64,000 nucleotides of DNA, taken from assembly GCA_030247575.1 (NCBI GenBank), contig JAOTRV010000006.1, positions 62,001-126,000 of the forward strand. The letters run 5' to 3'. The stretch is from Sulfuritalea sp. (GTDB lineage: Bacteria > Pseudomonadota > Gammaproteobacteria > Burkholderiales > Rhodocyclaceae). Of the stretch, positions 33,443 through 42,519 are shown piece by piece. Made by a program: the position numbers and the translations under genes. The stretch's first letter is position 1, and each line of letters opens with the position of its first letter. The notes beneath the pieces were generated by a model. That model was not told where the DNA came from. It ran no database searches and saw nothing but the letters and a program-made list of their open reading frames with translations.

Positions 33443-33918
33443 GGCCGCCTGTCTGAGTCAATGGCCCATGCGGAATAGATGCACCGATTGGGGATGTTCT
33501 CAAAGTCATCCAGCACCACACCGTTGCGGACCGCGAACACATGCTTGGCGACCCGGCAAATATAGGTTCCGGTGGGGAATTGTTTTACGAAGGTGGCGGG
33601 ATTCATCCGGGGCTTGCCCTTGACGGCAGGGAAGGGGATCTTTCGCGCCCATGGCTGAGTGGCGAGCCAGTCCACGATATTGAACCCGCGACGACATTCC
33701 CGGCCGGCGGCGGCCAATAGATCGTAGGCGTCATCGTAGGAGAGATGTCGGACAAGGGCGACGGCGCGCACAGTGCAATCGTTTTTCTGCTTAGGGCGAC
33801 GCGACTCCGACCGTCCGGCATCGGTCTTAATCCATGGGTACGAGAGGCCGTAGGGTTTCCTGTCCCACCCCACGCCACTCATGGAGGATATTCGGATGGC
33901 CTGTGGTGTATTGGTCAT
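33439..33918 (-). CDS. papain-like (cysteine-peptidase-fold) protein
   Basis: 159 residues from the ATG at 33918. Features QKNDCTVRAVALVRHLSYDDAYDLLAAAGR, with a cysteine at the head of a helix, and later GTYICRVAKHVFAVRNGVVLDDF, with histidine and then aspartate in the order of a papain-like Cys-His-Asp triad. Small proteins of this pattern are common in phages and plasmids; proteolytic activity is inferred only. Nine bases from the SWIM-domain gene and coupled to the downstream gene. Confidence 0.6.
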   Translation of the reverse strand: MTNTPQAIRISSMSGVGWDRKPYGLSYPWIKTDAGRSESRRPKQKNDCTVRAVALVRHLSYDDAYDLLAAAGRECRRGFNIVDWLATQPWARKIPFPAVKGKPRMNPATFVKQFPTGTYICRVAKHVFAVRNGVVLDDFENIPNRCIYSAWAIDSDRRP

Positions 33919-33926
33919 GGCGACTC

Positions 33927-34247
33927 CTACACTCCCATCCGGACGGTAACCGTGTCGCCGCCGCAGCGCGGGCAGACGCCTGGCGTCGAGGATGGTTCGT
34001 CCGAGAACTGCGAGTGCCACCCGCAGGCGGCCTTGTCTGCCTGGTAGATATGCCTGCAGGGTTGCGCGACGCGCCTCCCGGCAAACTCCGTCCAGCCAGT
34101 GCGGCCATAGGTGTAGGCGGGGCACGAGCACGACGGCCAATGCCGTTCGGAGAACATCCCGCTTTGGATGTAACCCCCCACCGCGGTGGCAATGGGGCCA
34201 TCCACGGAGCGGCACATTTCAGCGTTAACGAGCGTCAAATCAAACAT
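33927..34247 (-). CDS. SWIM-type zinc-finger protein
   Basis: 106 residues from the ATG at 34247. CSCPAY followed after ~17 residues by QPCRHIY gives the CxCx(n)CxH pattern of SWIM zinc fingers, and a second zinc knuckle CPRCGGD lies near the C-terminus. SWIM domains bind DNA or protein. First gene of the minus-strand run; divergent from the exonuclease VII-like gene at 34384. Confidence 0.65.
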   Translation of the reverse strand: MFDLTLVNAEMCRSVDGPIATAVGGYIQSGMFSERHWPSCSCPAYTYGRTGWTEFAGRRVAQPCRHIYQADKAACGWHSQFSDEPSSTPGVCPRCGGDTVTVRMGV

Positions 34248-34383
34248 AGTTGGTGTGGATATCGGCGTGGAGACCTTGCACATTCTCCGAATCGGCCTCA
34301 CCCCGCGCCGAGAAATCTGTCGTGGCGCCGGGGCCGCGAAACTTTTGCGGAATTGCCTGCACCGCTTCCGTATGATCGGTGGC

Positions 34384-35397
34384 ATGGACCAGAGTAACCA
34401 CATTGTTCAGCAGTTCTCGCCCGGGCAACTTCAGCAAATGCTCGCGACGGCGGCTGCACGCCTTTTGTCGGATGACATCGCCGGCCCCCTTGGGGTGTTC
34501 AAGGTCACCGGTCGTCTCGGCAGCGCTGGTGTCAAACGGGGACAATGGGTGCGCGGTGTGCCGCTGACGGATGACAGCGGGGTCATTCCGCTGGACATCC
34601 CGACCGCTCTGGCGAGCGCGCGCAAGCTGGCGCCGGGCTGTCCGGTGACGGTGAGCGGAACGCTGGATGTTCGCGCTGTGCGCTCCGGTGTCCTGGAGAT
34701 CCGCATGGTGGTGTCGGACGTGGTTCCGCTCAATGAGGATCAGGTAGCGCCCGCTGTGTCCGTGATGGACGCGGGAGTTATGACGGTCGAGGCGATGAAG
34801 CAGCTTCACCTCCATCGTCAGCCCTTCCCTGTCCCGCAAGGACGACCGTTGCGCTTGGTCTTGATTCATTCGAGCTCGCTCCATGCCCAGGTCACCATGG
34901 ATTGCCGGGGTGAGCTCGATAAGTTGGGACGGGCCATCGAGATCCTTCCGGTGCCGACCAATATCACCCAGGCGGTCGCGGTTGCCAATGCAATCAAGCA
35001 GGCGCGCGGCGACATTGTGATGGTGATTCGTGGCGGAGGCGACGTTGGCGAGTTCGCAGTTTTCGATGACCCTCGCGTGGTGACGGCGCTGGCCAACAAC
35101 ACGGCCTATCGGGTGGTAGGCCTTGGTCACAGCGGGAACCGCACCTTGCTGGATCTGGTGGCCGACTTCAGTGCTCGCACTCCAGCCCAAGCCGGTCTGC
35201 ACGTACGGGAGGAGGTCGAACGTCGCATTCAACAATGGAAGCAGCAGCGTACCGTCGAGCAAAAGGCGGCTCCGCCTCCCTCCTCCTTCGCGCTGGCACC
35301 TGCCGCCTCGCTCAGCCGCGTACCTCGCTTGGCCTGGGCGGCGGCTGGGGCTCTGTTGTTCGCCACGATGCTTGTCCTCTTTCGCGGCTGGCCCTGA
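34384..35397 (+). CDS. exonuclease VII large-subunit-like protein with C-terminal membrane anchor
   Basis: 337 residues. The N-terminal part (~20-120) reads as an OB-fold (GVFKVTGRLGSAGVKRGQWV...CPVTVSGTLDVRAVRSGVLEIRMVVSDV). Residues ~160-300 follow the XseA catalytic order: LRLVLIHSSSLHAQ, VMVIRGGGDVGEFAVFDDPRVV, then YRVVGLGHSGNRTLLDLVADFSARTPAQAG. Host XseA has RGGGS and GHExD at the matching places, so key polar residues are changed. The long XseA coiled coil is missing and a terminal hydrophobic helix (LAWAAAGALLFATMLVLF) is added. An ATG four codons earlier is an alternative start. Confidence 0.75.
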   Translation: MDQSNHIVQQFSPGQLQQMLATAAARLLSDDIAGPLGVFKVTGRLGSAGVKRGQWVRGVPLTDDSGVIPLDIPTALASARKLAPGCPVTVSGTLDVRAVRSGVLEIRMVVSDVVPLNEDQVAPAVSVMDAGVMTVEAMKQLHLHRQPFPVPQGRPLRLVLIHSSSLHAQVTMDCRGELDKLGRAIEILPVPTNITQAVAVANAIKQARGDIVMVIRGGGDVGEFAVFDDPRVVTALANNTAYRVVGLGHSGNRTLLDLVADFSARTPAQAGLHVREEVERRIQQWKQQRTVEQKAAPPPSSFALAPAASLSRVPRLAWAAAGALLFATMLVLFRGWP

Positions 35398-35399
35398 TC

Positions 35400-35433
35400 T
35401 GACCGGTGTCGATTCGGAGTACGACACCGGTCA
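35400..35433 (+). terminator. terminator-like hairpin after the exonuclease VII-like gene
   Basis: Perfect 12-base inverted repeat TGACCGGTGTCG / CGACACCGGTCA around a ten-base loop, beginning two bases past the stop. No T-run follows (GGCTCCTT), so it may be a transcript-end stabiliser rather than a classic intrinsic terminator. Confidence 0.6.
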
Positions 35434-35620
35434 GGCTCCTTCGTGCCACGGCTGGTGGCGATCCGGCTTAGACGCGCATCCGCCGGTGTCCGGCAGCGGC
35501 CCTGCTTCGACGGATTGCTCGAATGCGTCTCGCGGCAACAGGGGTAGATCGGGCAACATTTATGACTTTGCGCTGCATAGATGGATTGGCCGATTATGGG
35601 TCGCGAACGGCGCCAGGCAG

Positions 35621-35655
35621 CGCGGAAAAACATCGAATTCGAGCGTTTTTCCGCG
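35621..35655. terminator. bidirectional terminator-like inverted repeat
   Basis: CGCGGAAAAAC / GTTTTTCCGCG, 11 base pairs around a 13-base loop containing GAATTC. The A/T tracts inside the stem resemble bidirectional terminators, but it could equally be a protein-binding dyad. Confidence 0.4.
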
Positions 35656-35892
35656 TGCCCATGGCCCACGAGACGGGTTAAAAGGTCGCTTTCCGCTCGG
35701 CCGCGCGGAGTTCATTTGCTGCGCGGCGGCACCAAAAAGGGAATGCTACGTGACGGCATCAACGGTAAGAAGGCCGGTGGATGGTGAGGCAGGCGCTCGG
35801 GAACGATGGCGCCCTGAAAGTATTTGCTCTTTGCCCCCCTTCAATCCGGATACTTGGATACATCCGAGTTTCACCGTTGGAGAACCACTGCC

Positions 35893-37215
35893 ATGAGCAC
35901 TAATACACTGAAGGTTGTCAAAGGCGTCACCATCACGCCGCCGGTTATCGGGCGGATCATGATCGGCCACGTCGAGCTGCGACAGTCGGACGACAAGACC
36001 CGCGCGATTCCTACGAAGGACGATCACTTCACCATCACCACGCTCGTTCAGAAGTCGGATCGCATCTGGGAACCGCACCCCATTACCGAGACGCTGAGCC
36101 AGGATGGACAGAAGATCACCTCGATCCCGGTGCGAATTGCCTACAACGACCCCGGCTTGTCCCTGCAAAACAAATACTCGGCGTTTGCCCCTGACCGGCG
36201 CGTGATGTGTTCCGGCGACGGAGAGCACGCCAAACGCATGACCACCTCCGGCGTCCAGTCGATCGATTGTCCGGGCAACGAACGATGCCAGTTTGGGAGG
36301 GAGAACCGCTGCAAGAACATGAGCCGTCTCTACCTCCAGATCGAGGGGCAAACCAATCCTCTTGGCACGTTTGTGCTGCGCACCACGTCACGCAACTCTC
36401 TGGATTCCCTGGCGGGTCATCTCGCGCGCCTGGCTGGGTATACGAGCAATGTGCTGGCCGGCATGCCGCTGATGCTCACGCTGACACCGATGACCACGGC
36501 CCAAAGCTTGTGGACCGTCTTCTACGTGGTCGGTTTGGAGCTTCGGGCGGGCATGTCCCTCGCCGAGGCGCTGGCCGCGGCCAAGGAATACCAAGAGCAG
36601 CTCGCGAAGGATGGTTTGTCGCAAGAGGGAATGGAGCAGGCGATGCGGAGCGGCCTTGCGAACAGCGACTTCGCCGACGTGGTGGAGGACCCCGATGAGT
36701 GGGTGTCGGAGGACGATGTGGCAGAGCGCGCCGAGCGCAATCTGGCGCGTCATGGGTTGCGCGGACTGGACAGCCTGGTCGCAAGTAAGCAAGGCGTGGA
36801 TTCCGGTGCGTCTCCGGCTGCGCCACCTGCCCCCATAGTGGCTGAAGCGATGGTCGCGGAACCGGCCGGTGCCGACGCGGTGAAGGCGTCTGGAGTAGCG
36901 GCTGCTGCGGAGCCGCCGGAAGCCGCCGGCGATGAGGTGTCGGCGAGCACCGGCGGTGCGAGCGTGCAGGAGGTGGCCGTCGAAATCGCGGCCGCGCCGG
37001 TCCAGACGGAGGCAGCTCCGGCGGCGGAGCCCTCGGTAGCGGAGGCGGCGGCTGCGCACGTGATGGAGGCTCCGTTCTTTACGCCTCCGAGACGGCCCGT
37101 GCTGGCGCCCCTGCCCATGCCGCCGCTGCCGCGCGTCCGTCCCGCGGTTCGGGGCCGGTTGATGCCGCGTTTGCCCGCGCCGGCGGCCGCCATTCTTCGG
37201 CCTCTCGTGCCATGA
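35893..37215 (+). CDS. metal-binding recombination-associated protein
   Basis: 440 residues from ATG 35893. Residues 1-235 are folded: VVKGVTITPPVIGRIMIGHVELR, then RVMCSGDGEHAKR...IDCPGNERCQFGRENRCKNMSRLYLQIEG, whose four cysteines look like a zinc site, then GTFVLRTTSRNSLDSLAGHLARL. This matches proteins usually annotated 'hydrolase or metal-binding protein', found beside RecE-like nucleases. The C-terminal ~180 residues are alanine/proline-rich low complexity. Its stop overlaps the nuclease start. Likely a partner of that nuclease, possibly in single-strand annealing; inference. Confidence 0.7.
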   Translation: MSTNTLKVVKGVTITPPVIGRIMIGHVELRQSDDKTRAIPTKDDHFTITTLVQKSDRIWEPHPITETLSQDGQKITSIPVRIAYNDPGLSLQNKYSAFAPDRRVMCSGDGEHAKRMTTSGVQSIDCPGNERCQFGRENRCKNMSRLYLQIEGQTNPLGTFVLRTTSRNSLDSLAGHLARLAGYTSNVLAGMPLMLTLTPMTTAQSLWTVFYVVGLELRAGMSLAEALAAAKEYQEQLAKDGLSQEGMEQAMRSGLANSDFADVVEDPDEWVSEDDVAERAERNLARHGLRGLDSLVASKQGVDSGASPAAPPAPIVAEAMVAEPAGADAVKASGVAAAAEPPEAAGDEVSASTGGASVQEVAVEIAAAPVQTEAAPAAEPSVAEAAAAHVMEAPFFTPPRRPVLAPLPMPPLPRVRPAVRGRLMPRLPAPAAAILRPLVP

Positions 37216-38123
37216 GCCCGGTCATTGCTGCGGCGTCGGCCCGTCCGCCCGTGGCCTCCCCCCTGGTTGCGGTTCCTTCGCCCCCGCGCCCGATCGTGTT
37301 GCGGGATCTCTTTGGTCCGGGAGAGTTGTTTCGGACGGACATCAGCCACGCGGTCTATCACGCTGATCGGTCCTGCGTCTCCTCGACGGGGCTGAAGAAG
37401 ATCGCGACGCAGTCTCCGGCCCACTACCGGGACTACCTTGACGGCGGTCCGCTCAAGGAAACGCTGGCGATGTTTCTGGGCACGGCAATTCACGCCCGGG
37501 TGCTGGAGCCCAACGAGTTTCACTCCCGGTATGTCGTCGCGCCCATTTCCGACAAGCGCACGACGGAATGGAAGGAGTTCGTGATCGCCAATGCCGATCG
37601 GACCCCCCTGACGGCCGTGCAGATGGAGATCATCGACGGCATTGCCCATCGCGTGAGCCAGCACCAGTCCGCGTCATCCTTGCTCATGAGCGGATGGAAA
37701 GAAGTCACGATGATCTGGCAGGACGAAGAAACCGGGATCTGGCTGAAGATTCGACCTGACTGCCTGTGCGTCGATTTCGACACCGGCATCTGCATGGACC
37801 TCAAATCCACGGACGACGCCTCGCCCAACGAGTTCGCGCGCTCCTGCGTGAAATACAACTACGACATTTCTGCGGCGATGTATCTGGATGGGCTGCGCGC
37901 CGTGCTCAAACGCGATTTCGATTTTGCCTTCCTGGCAGCCGAGAAGGAGCGGCCGTTCGAGGTGGCGCTCTACGGCGCGCCCGAGGAGATGTTGCTGCGC
38001 GGCCAGCGGCGCTACCGCGAGGCCCTGCGTTTGGTGGCCGACTGCACGCGCAGGAATCATTGGCCGGGCTACCAGCCGGATGGCGACTACGAGATCCTCA
38101 ATTGGCCGCGCTTCGCACTCTAG
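37212..38123 (+). CDS. RecE/YqaJ-like PD-(D/E)xK exonuclease
   Basis: 303 residues. After a proline-rich N-terminus (~40 residues), STGLKKIATQSPAHYRDYLDGG and FLGTAIHARVLEP are typical RecE-type N-terminal helices. The catalytic core is KEVTMIWQDEETGIWLKIRPD followed by GICMDLKSTDDA, giving E, D and D-x-K of the PD-(D/E)xK site, then YDISAAMYLDGL. This is the DUF3799/RecE C-terminal nuclease group. Coupled (ATGA) to the metal-binding protein gene. Likely resects double-strand ends for recombination. Confidence 0.85.
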   Translation: MSPVIAAASARPPVASPLVAVPSPPRPIVLRDLFGPGELFRTDISHAVYHADRSCVSSTGLKKIATQSPAHYRDYLDGGPLKETLAMFLGTAIHARVLEPNEFHSRYVVAPISDKRTTEWKEFVIANADRTPLTAVQMEIIDGIAHRVSQHQSASSLLMSGWKEVTMIWQDEETGIWLKIRPDCLCVDFDTGICMDLKSTDDASPNEFARSCVKYNYDISAAMYLDGLRAVLKRDFDFAFLAAEKERPFEVALYGAPEEMLLRGQRRYREALRLVADCTRRNHWPGYQPDGDYEILNWPRFAL

Positions 38124-38212
38124 GGAGCGTATGCCAGCCGGACCTCCGGGGTGCCGCTTTCTTGAATTGATTCAATTACGGGCGGGATGTCCGCCCAAAC
38201 GACGAGGGGATT

Positions 38213-38785
38213 ATGAATCACGCATCTATTGAGATTTGGGCGCTGCTCACCGTTGGCGGATTGGCGCTGCTCGCCGTCGGTGTGGTCGCTGTCTTCGTCA
38301 GGCATCGACGCAGAGAGGCGGCGGCAAACGGGGGCGGGCTGAACAAACCGGCCTCGTCTCCGAACCCCGGCGCGGCCGACTCCGTGGCGCCGTACGACCC
38401 CAACGCGACTCGGATCTTTCGGCATACCGCGGGGCCGTCGCGGTCCGCGCCCGCGCCCGCGCCAACGGCAGGTGTTCCGGGCGGGTATCTGATCGGATTG
38501 AGCGGCACTCAGAGGGGGAAGCGGTTCCGGGTCACCGAGCCCTACATCATGGTTGGGCGCAGCCCCAGCTGCGACATCGTTCTCGACGACCTTCGAGTAT
38601 CATCGCGTCATGCATGGATCGGAAGCGTGGGAGGGCAGGTGGTCCTGCGCGATCTCAAATCTACCAATGGCACCTTTCTGAATGCGCAAACGAAGGATTC
38701 CATCGCGGAAGTCCAGCTACGCTCTGGTGACACGATTTTCTTCGGTGGTCATCTTTGCGAGCAGTTCCGGTTTGTCGCCGATTGA
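38213..38785 (+). CDS. membrane-anchored FHA-domain protein
   Basis: 190 residues. One N-terminal membrane helix (~8-30: LLTVGGLALLAVGVVAVFV) is followed by a basic stop-transfer (RHRRREAA), a flexible linker, and an FHA domain (~100-190). FHA hallmarks: MVGRSPSCDIVLDD, VSSRHAWI and LKSTNGTFLN, with the phosphothreonine-binding R, S and N in place. AGGGG ribosome site. 30 bases before the condensin ATPase gene, so likely co-transcribed with the Wadjet-like operon; FHA proteins are not a known part of that system. Confidence 0.8.
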   Translation: MNHASIEIWALLTVGGLALLAVGVVAVFVRHRRREAAANGGGLNKPASSPNPGAADSVAPYDPNATRIFRHTAGPSRSAPAPAPTAGVPGGYLIGLSGTQRGKRFRVTEPYIMVGRSPSCDIVLDDLRVSSRHAWIGSVGGQVVLRDLKSTNGTFLNAQTKDSIAEVQLRSGDTIFFGGHLCEQFRFVAD

Positions 38786-38815
38786 CCGGCGCTGCCTTGC
38801 TGCGGGTTCGCAGTG

Positions 38816-41800
38816 ATGGCGGAGATCCTCGGAGTGGAAGCGTCGGCGACCGCCTCAAGCGTGACTGAGCCGGCGCCGCCGGCGTTGGGCGTTCTTCCTC
38901 CGGATTACCGCTTGCTGCGGCTGATCACAATCGACTCGTATTCGCCGGGCGGGGAAACCATCATCGACCTGTCCGGCGGAACATTGGTTCTGGGCGACAA
39001 CGGCGGCGGCAAGACATCGCTGTTGCGCCTGATTCCGCTGTTTTATGGCGAAAATCCCTCGCGTATCAATTCCGGCAGCAAGCCGTTTGCCGAGCACTAT
39101 CTGGCGCGATCCACGTCGTTCATCATTTTTGAATACCTGCGCCGCGACATTCCTTGCATGTCGGTTCTGTTCGTTGGGGAGCGCGGCTACTTTCGCCTGA
39201 TGTTCATCCGTTCCGGCTATGACTTCGCGCTATTCAGCACGGACCCGGCCGACGGCGATGTTCATCGCCCTATCGTTCCCGCTCATGCGCTGCGTCAACA
39301 CCTGGGCGCGCTCAAGATCATCCACACGCGGGCCCTGTCAGTGCCCGAATACGGCGACGTCATTCAGAATCGCGTCGCGGCACGCCGCGAACCGGCATTG
39401 CGCGCCATGGCGGCCGAGTATGCCTTCACGGCCAGCGGCCATCATCTGAACCACATCGACAAGATCGTCTCCGGCTCCTTCCGGCGGCAGGCGGACTTCA
39501 ATGACTTCCAGCGATTGGTGGTCGACTACCTGTCAACCCATGAGCGGCCCATCACGTTGAGCGGCGACCGGGCAAAGATCGGCGCATGGCCAGCCGAGTA
39601 TGCGGCCTACCGCGAGGTTATGTTGCGATCCGGGCAAATGACGGAAGCGCTCGATCGGGAGGCCCGGCTTCAGGCCTGTGACCAGGAATTGCGGGTGATC
39701 CGCGCCAAGCTGGAGGCCTTCACCAAGGAGCTGCAGGCTCGGCGTGTGGTGTTGGAGGCTGACGAGAAGGCCTGCAAGAAGGCGCTGGAAGACGCGCAGA
39801 CGATCTATCTGGGCGCGCAGGGCTTGGCACAAGCGGATCTTTCCGCGGCTACGGCGCGGTGCGCCGCGCAACGCGAACTCATCGCCGCGCTGGATCGCAC
39901 GGCGGATTCTTACAGGCGGCAGGACATGCCGACAAAGGCGGCTCAAGTCGATCGGCTGGAGCAGACGCGAGCCGAGCACGGACAGGTGGTCAGCCGGCTC
40001 GAGGCCTTGTTGGGCGAGGAAAGGCTCATTACGAGCCATTACGCGCGGCTGGCGCAAGACGTCAACGCCGCGTTCCTGATGGTTCGCGAGGCGGCGGTGA
40101 CGGAACGGACCGGCCTCACCCAGCCCTACATCGAGCGGTTGGCGTCCCTGGACGACCAGCGTCGACAGGAAGAGGAGTCCCTTCGAGCGCACCATCAAAA
40201 AGAACTCGAACCGCTCATCCTTTCGAAGGAACGCATCACCCAAAAATGCGGTGAACTCGCGGCCGACATACGCAATGCGCCGCCCGATCCGGAAGCCGTG
40301 GCGGCTCTTGCGGCAAAGCGTGAGTTGCTTCGCAAAGCGCGGGCGGACGCCAAGGCCGCCACGCAGGCGCTTCGTGTGCTGCAGTCCGCATTGCAGAAGG
40401 CGAACCAGACGCGCGCCGACACCTTGGCGGCGAAGGAGCAGGCAACCCGGGAACTGGTCAAGAAGCGCGAAGCAGTCGAAAAACTGCTGGCGCATGCCAC
40501 CCCTGAGGATGGAACGCTTTTGCAGTTTCTGCGACTGCATCGGCCGACCTGGTCGACCGATATCGGGAAGGTATTGAACGACGACCTGTTGCTGCGCCCA
40601 GACCTTGCGCCGGATATTGCCGGCGCGTCGGACAGCATTTACGGGCTGACGCTCAACCTGTCCGGCGTAGATTGCTCACAGTTCGCCGACGAAGAACAAT
40701 TGCAAAAGGCCATCGCGGCGGCCCGTTCCGTCGTGGCCAACGCGCTGAAGCATGAAACCGATCTGGCGGAAGCGGCACGACGCGCGCAGCAGGCTTTCGA
40801 GACAGCCGAGCAAGCCCAGGCCAAGCAGGCGGCTCTCGCGCTGAGCAACGACGAGCGCGTCAATACGCTGATCGCCGAGGAGACGGACGCCGAACGGGCC
40901 GTTGAGGCCTCCATTGAGCAGGCGCGCGCGACGGCAAAGGCCACGCTGGAGGTGGTCCTGCGCACGAAAGAGGAAGTTGCCGTTGCCATCGGCAAACTGG
41001 ACACCAAGCTCAAGAGCGTGCTGGCGGCGAGTGCGACCGATTATCAGGGGCGCCAGGCGGACGCCAAGGCGACCCACGACGGGGCTCTCGCGCAGATAGC
41101 GGTCCGAATCGCGACGGCAGAGCAGCACAAGATGGAACAGCTGCAGGTGCTGGATGCCGAGCGCAGCAAGGCCCTTTCGGAAAAGAACATTGACCCCCTC
41201 ACGGTCAAGGATCTCGAGCAGCGTCGCGACGCACTGTCGCGAGAGATCACGGAGGCGCTCAACCGGGCCCCGGAAGTCGTGGTGTGGCGGCAATGGCTTG
41301 CCAACGAGTGGCCGCGCCGAGACGGACTGGCACGCGAACTGGCCGTACTGGAGGGAGAGCAGAAGGCGGTGGAGCAAGTTCTCGACGACGTCGCCGCGGA
41401 ATGGGGCCAGGCAACGCGCCTTCACACGGAAACAAAGGACAAGCTGGATCGCCAGCGATTCGCCTTGGCGCGACAGGAATTGCGGGTGGCGTCCCTGATG
41501 GAGAGGCTGGACGGCGTGACCGCCGATCCGGCGACGGCCGCCCTGCCCTACGAGCCGATTTGGACGGACGAGACGCTGGCGGTACGCATGAACGAGCAGT
41601 TCGCCGTGCAGCGTGCCCTGCTGGCCGACCTCAAGGTGCGGGTGCATGAGATCAAGGCGGCCTTCCGGTCCGGCAACGTCGCCAATTCCCCTACCGAACA
41701 GTTCTTCGAATCGATCCGGGGAAAGTTGGGGGTGACCCAGGAGGAGAACCCGCGCGCCTGGGTGATGCCATTGAAGGAATGGTACGACGGTCGCCACAAG

Positions 41801-42517
41801 GAGCACCTCAGCGCCCTGATGACGCAGGGGCGAGCGATGGGCAGCCTCGTCCTGCGCTTTCATCAAGAACTCACCGAATTCGCCCGAGGCATTCACAACC
41901 TCAACAGAGATCTGACCGCTTCCCTGAATGAGACGATGGTGTTCGCCCACATCTCGCGCATCAGGATCGAGCTGCAATCCACGATCGACAAGCTTCAATA
42001 CTGGCCGCTGATCCGCGATTTCGTGGAGACGCATCGAGACTGGATCACGGGTATCGACGCCAGTGAGCCGCCCGAGACGTTCTCGGACGGCATGCGCGGG
42101 CTGATGTCGCATTGGGAGATCAGTGAAGGCATCCAGGCGGATCCACGCAGCCTGATCGAGATTCGCGGCGAAGCGGTCGAGAACAACAAAGCCAAGCAGT
42201 TCGCGACCGGCAAGGATCTTGCGAATCTTTCTTCGAACGGCCTGTCGTACTTGATCCTGTGTACCATCTACGTCGCCTTCTTGCGCATGATCCGCGACAA
42301 GGCGCGTGTGCATATCACGTGGGCCGTCGATGAACTGCTCGATCTGGACCCCCGCAACATTGCCGCGCTGGTCGGCATGCTGAAGCAAAACGACATCAGT
42401 CTCGTTACGGCCTGCCCATCGTCCGACACGGACATCATGCGGCTGTTCCCGAATCGCTATCGAGTCATGCAAGGCGATGCCGGCCCCGTCATCATCAACA
42501 CGCGCTTGCAGGCCTGA
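38816..42517 (+). CDS. Wadjet-like condensin ATPase (JetC/MksB-like SMC)
   Basis: 1233 residues; a GTG one codon earlier is an alternative start. The N-terminal ATPase half has Walker A GDNGGGKTS at 60-68. A coiled coil spans ~270-1000 (heptad-like, alanine/glutamate/lysine/glutamine-rich), interrupted by a likely hinge near 560-620. The C-terminal half has SSNGLSYLILCTIY (signature-like) and Walker B ITWAVDELLDLD near 1167-1178. Size and order fit MksB/JetC. In Wadjet, the condensin reels in plasmid DNA by loop extrusion. Its stop is two bases before the next gene. Confidence 0.88.
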   Translation: MAEILGVEASATASSVTEPAPPALGVLPPDYRLLRLITIDSYSPGGETIIDLSGGTLVLGDNGGGKTSLLRLIPLFYGENPSRINSGSKPFAEHYLARSTSFIIFEYLRRDIPCMSVLFVGERGYFRLMFIRSGYDFALFSTDPADGDVHRPIVPAHALRQHLGALKIIHTRALSVPEYGDVIQNRVAARREPALRAMAAEYAFTASGHHLNHIDKIVSGSFRRQADFNDFQRLVVDYLSTHERPITLSGDRAKIGAWPAEYAAYREVMLRSGQMTEALDREARLQACDQELRVIRAKLEAFTKELQARRVVLEADEKACKKALEDAQTIYLGAQGLAQADLSAATARCAAQRELIAALDRTADSYRRQDMPTKAAQVDRLEQTRAEHGQVVSRLEALLGEERLITSHYARLAQDVNAAFLMVREAAVTERTGLTQPYIERLASLDDQRRQEEESLRAHHQKELEPLILSKERITQKCGELAADIRNAPPDPEAVAALAAKRELLRKARADAKAATQALRVLQSALQKANQTRADTLAAKEQATRELVKKREAVEKLLAHATPEDGTLLQFLRLHRPTWSTDIGKVLNDDLLLRPDLAPDIAGASDSIYGLTLNLSGVDCSQFADEEQLQKAIAAARSVVANALKHETDLAEAARRAQQAFETAEQAQAKQAALALSNDERVNTLIAEETDAERAVEASIEQARATAKATLEVVLRTKEEVAVAIGKLDTKLKSVLAASATDYQGRQADAKATHDGALAQIAVRIATAEQHKMEQLQVLDAERSKALSEKNIDPLTVKDLEQRRDALSREITEALNRAPEVVVWRQWLANEWPRRDGLARELAVLEGEQKAVEQVLDDVAAEWGQATRLHTETKDKLDRQRFALARQELRVASLMERLDGVTADPATAALPYEPIWTDETLAVRMNEQFAVQRALLADLKVRVHEIKAAFRSGNVANSPTEQFFESIRGKLGVTQEENPRAWVMPLKEWYDGRHKEHLSALMTQGRAMGSLVLRFHQELTEFARGIHNLNRDLTASLNETMVFAHISRIRIELQSTIDKLQYWPLIRDFVETHRDWITGIDASEPPETFSDGMRGLMSHWEISEGIQADPRSLIEIRGEAVENNKAKQFATGKDLANLSSNGLSYLILCTIYVAFLRMIRDKARVHITWAVDELLDLDPRNIAALVGMLKQNDISLVTACPSSDTDIMRLFPNRYRVMQGDAGPVIINTRLQA

Positions 42518-42519
42518 TC

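Larger units (their letters stand above)
35398..35892. other. intergenic stretch of ~495 bases between two plus-strand units
   Basis: Contains the hairpin at 35400 and a second one at 35621. An A/T-richer part near 35820-35880 (AAGTATTTGCTC, GGATACTTGGATACATCC) probably carries the promoter of the 35893 operon. No credible gene on either strand; the open frames here cross the hairpins and lack ribosome sites. Confidence 0.5.

Noticed and set aside
40676-42472. 598-codon minus-strand open frame inside the condensin ATPase gene
   Set aside because: Antisense shadow of a well-supported gene; rich in Arg, Leu and His with no recognisable fold.
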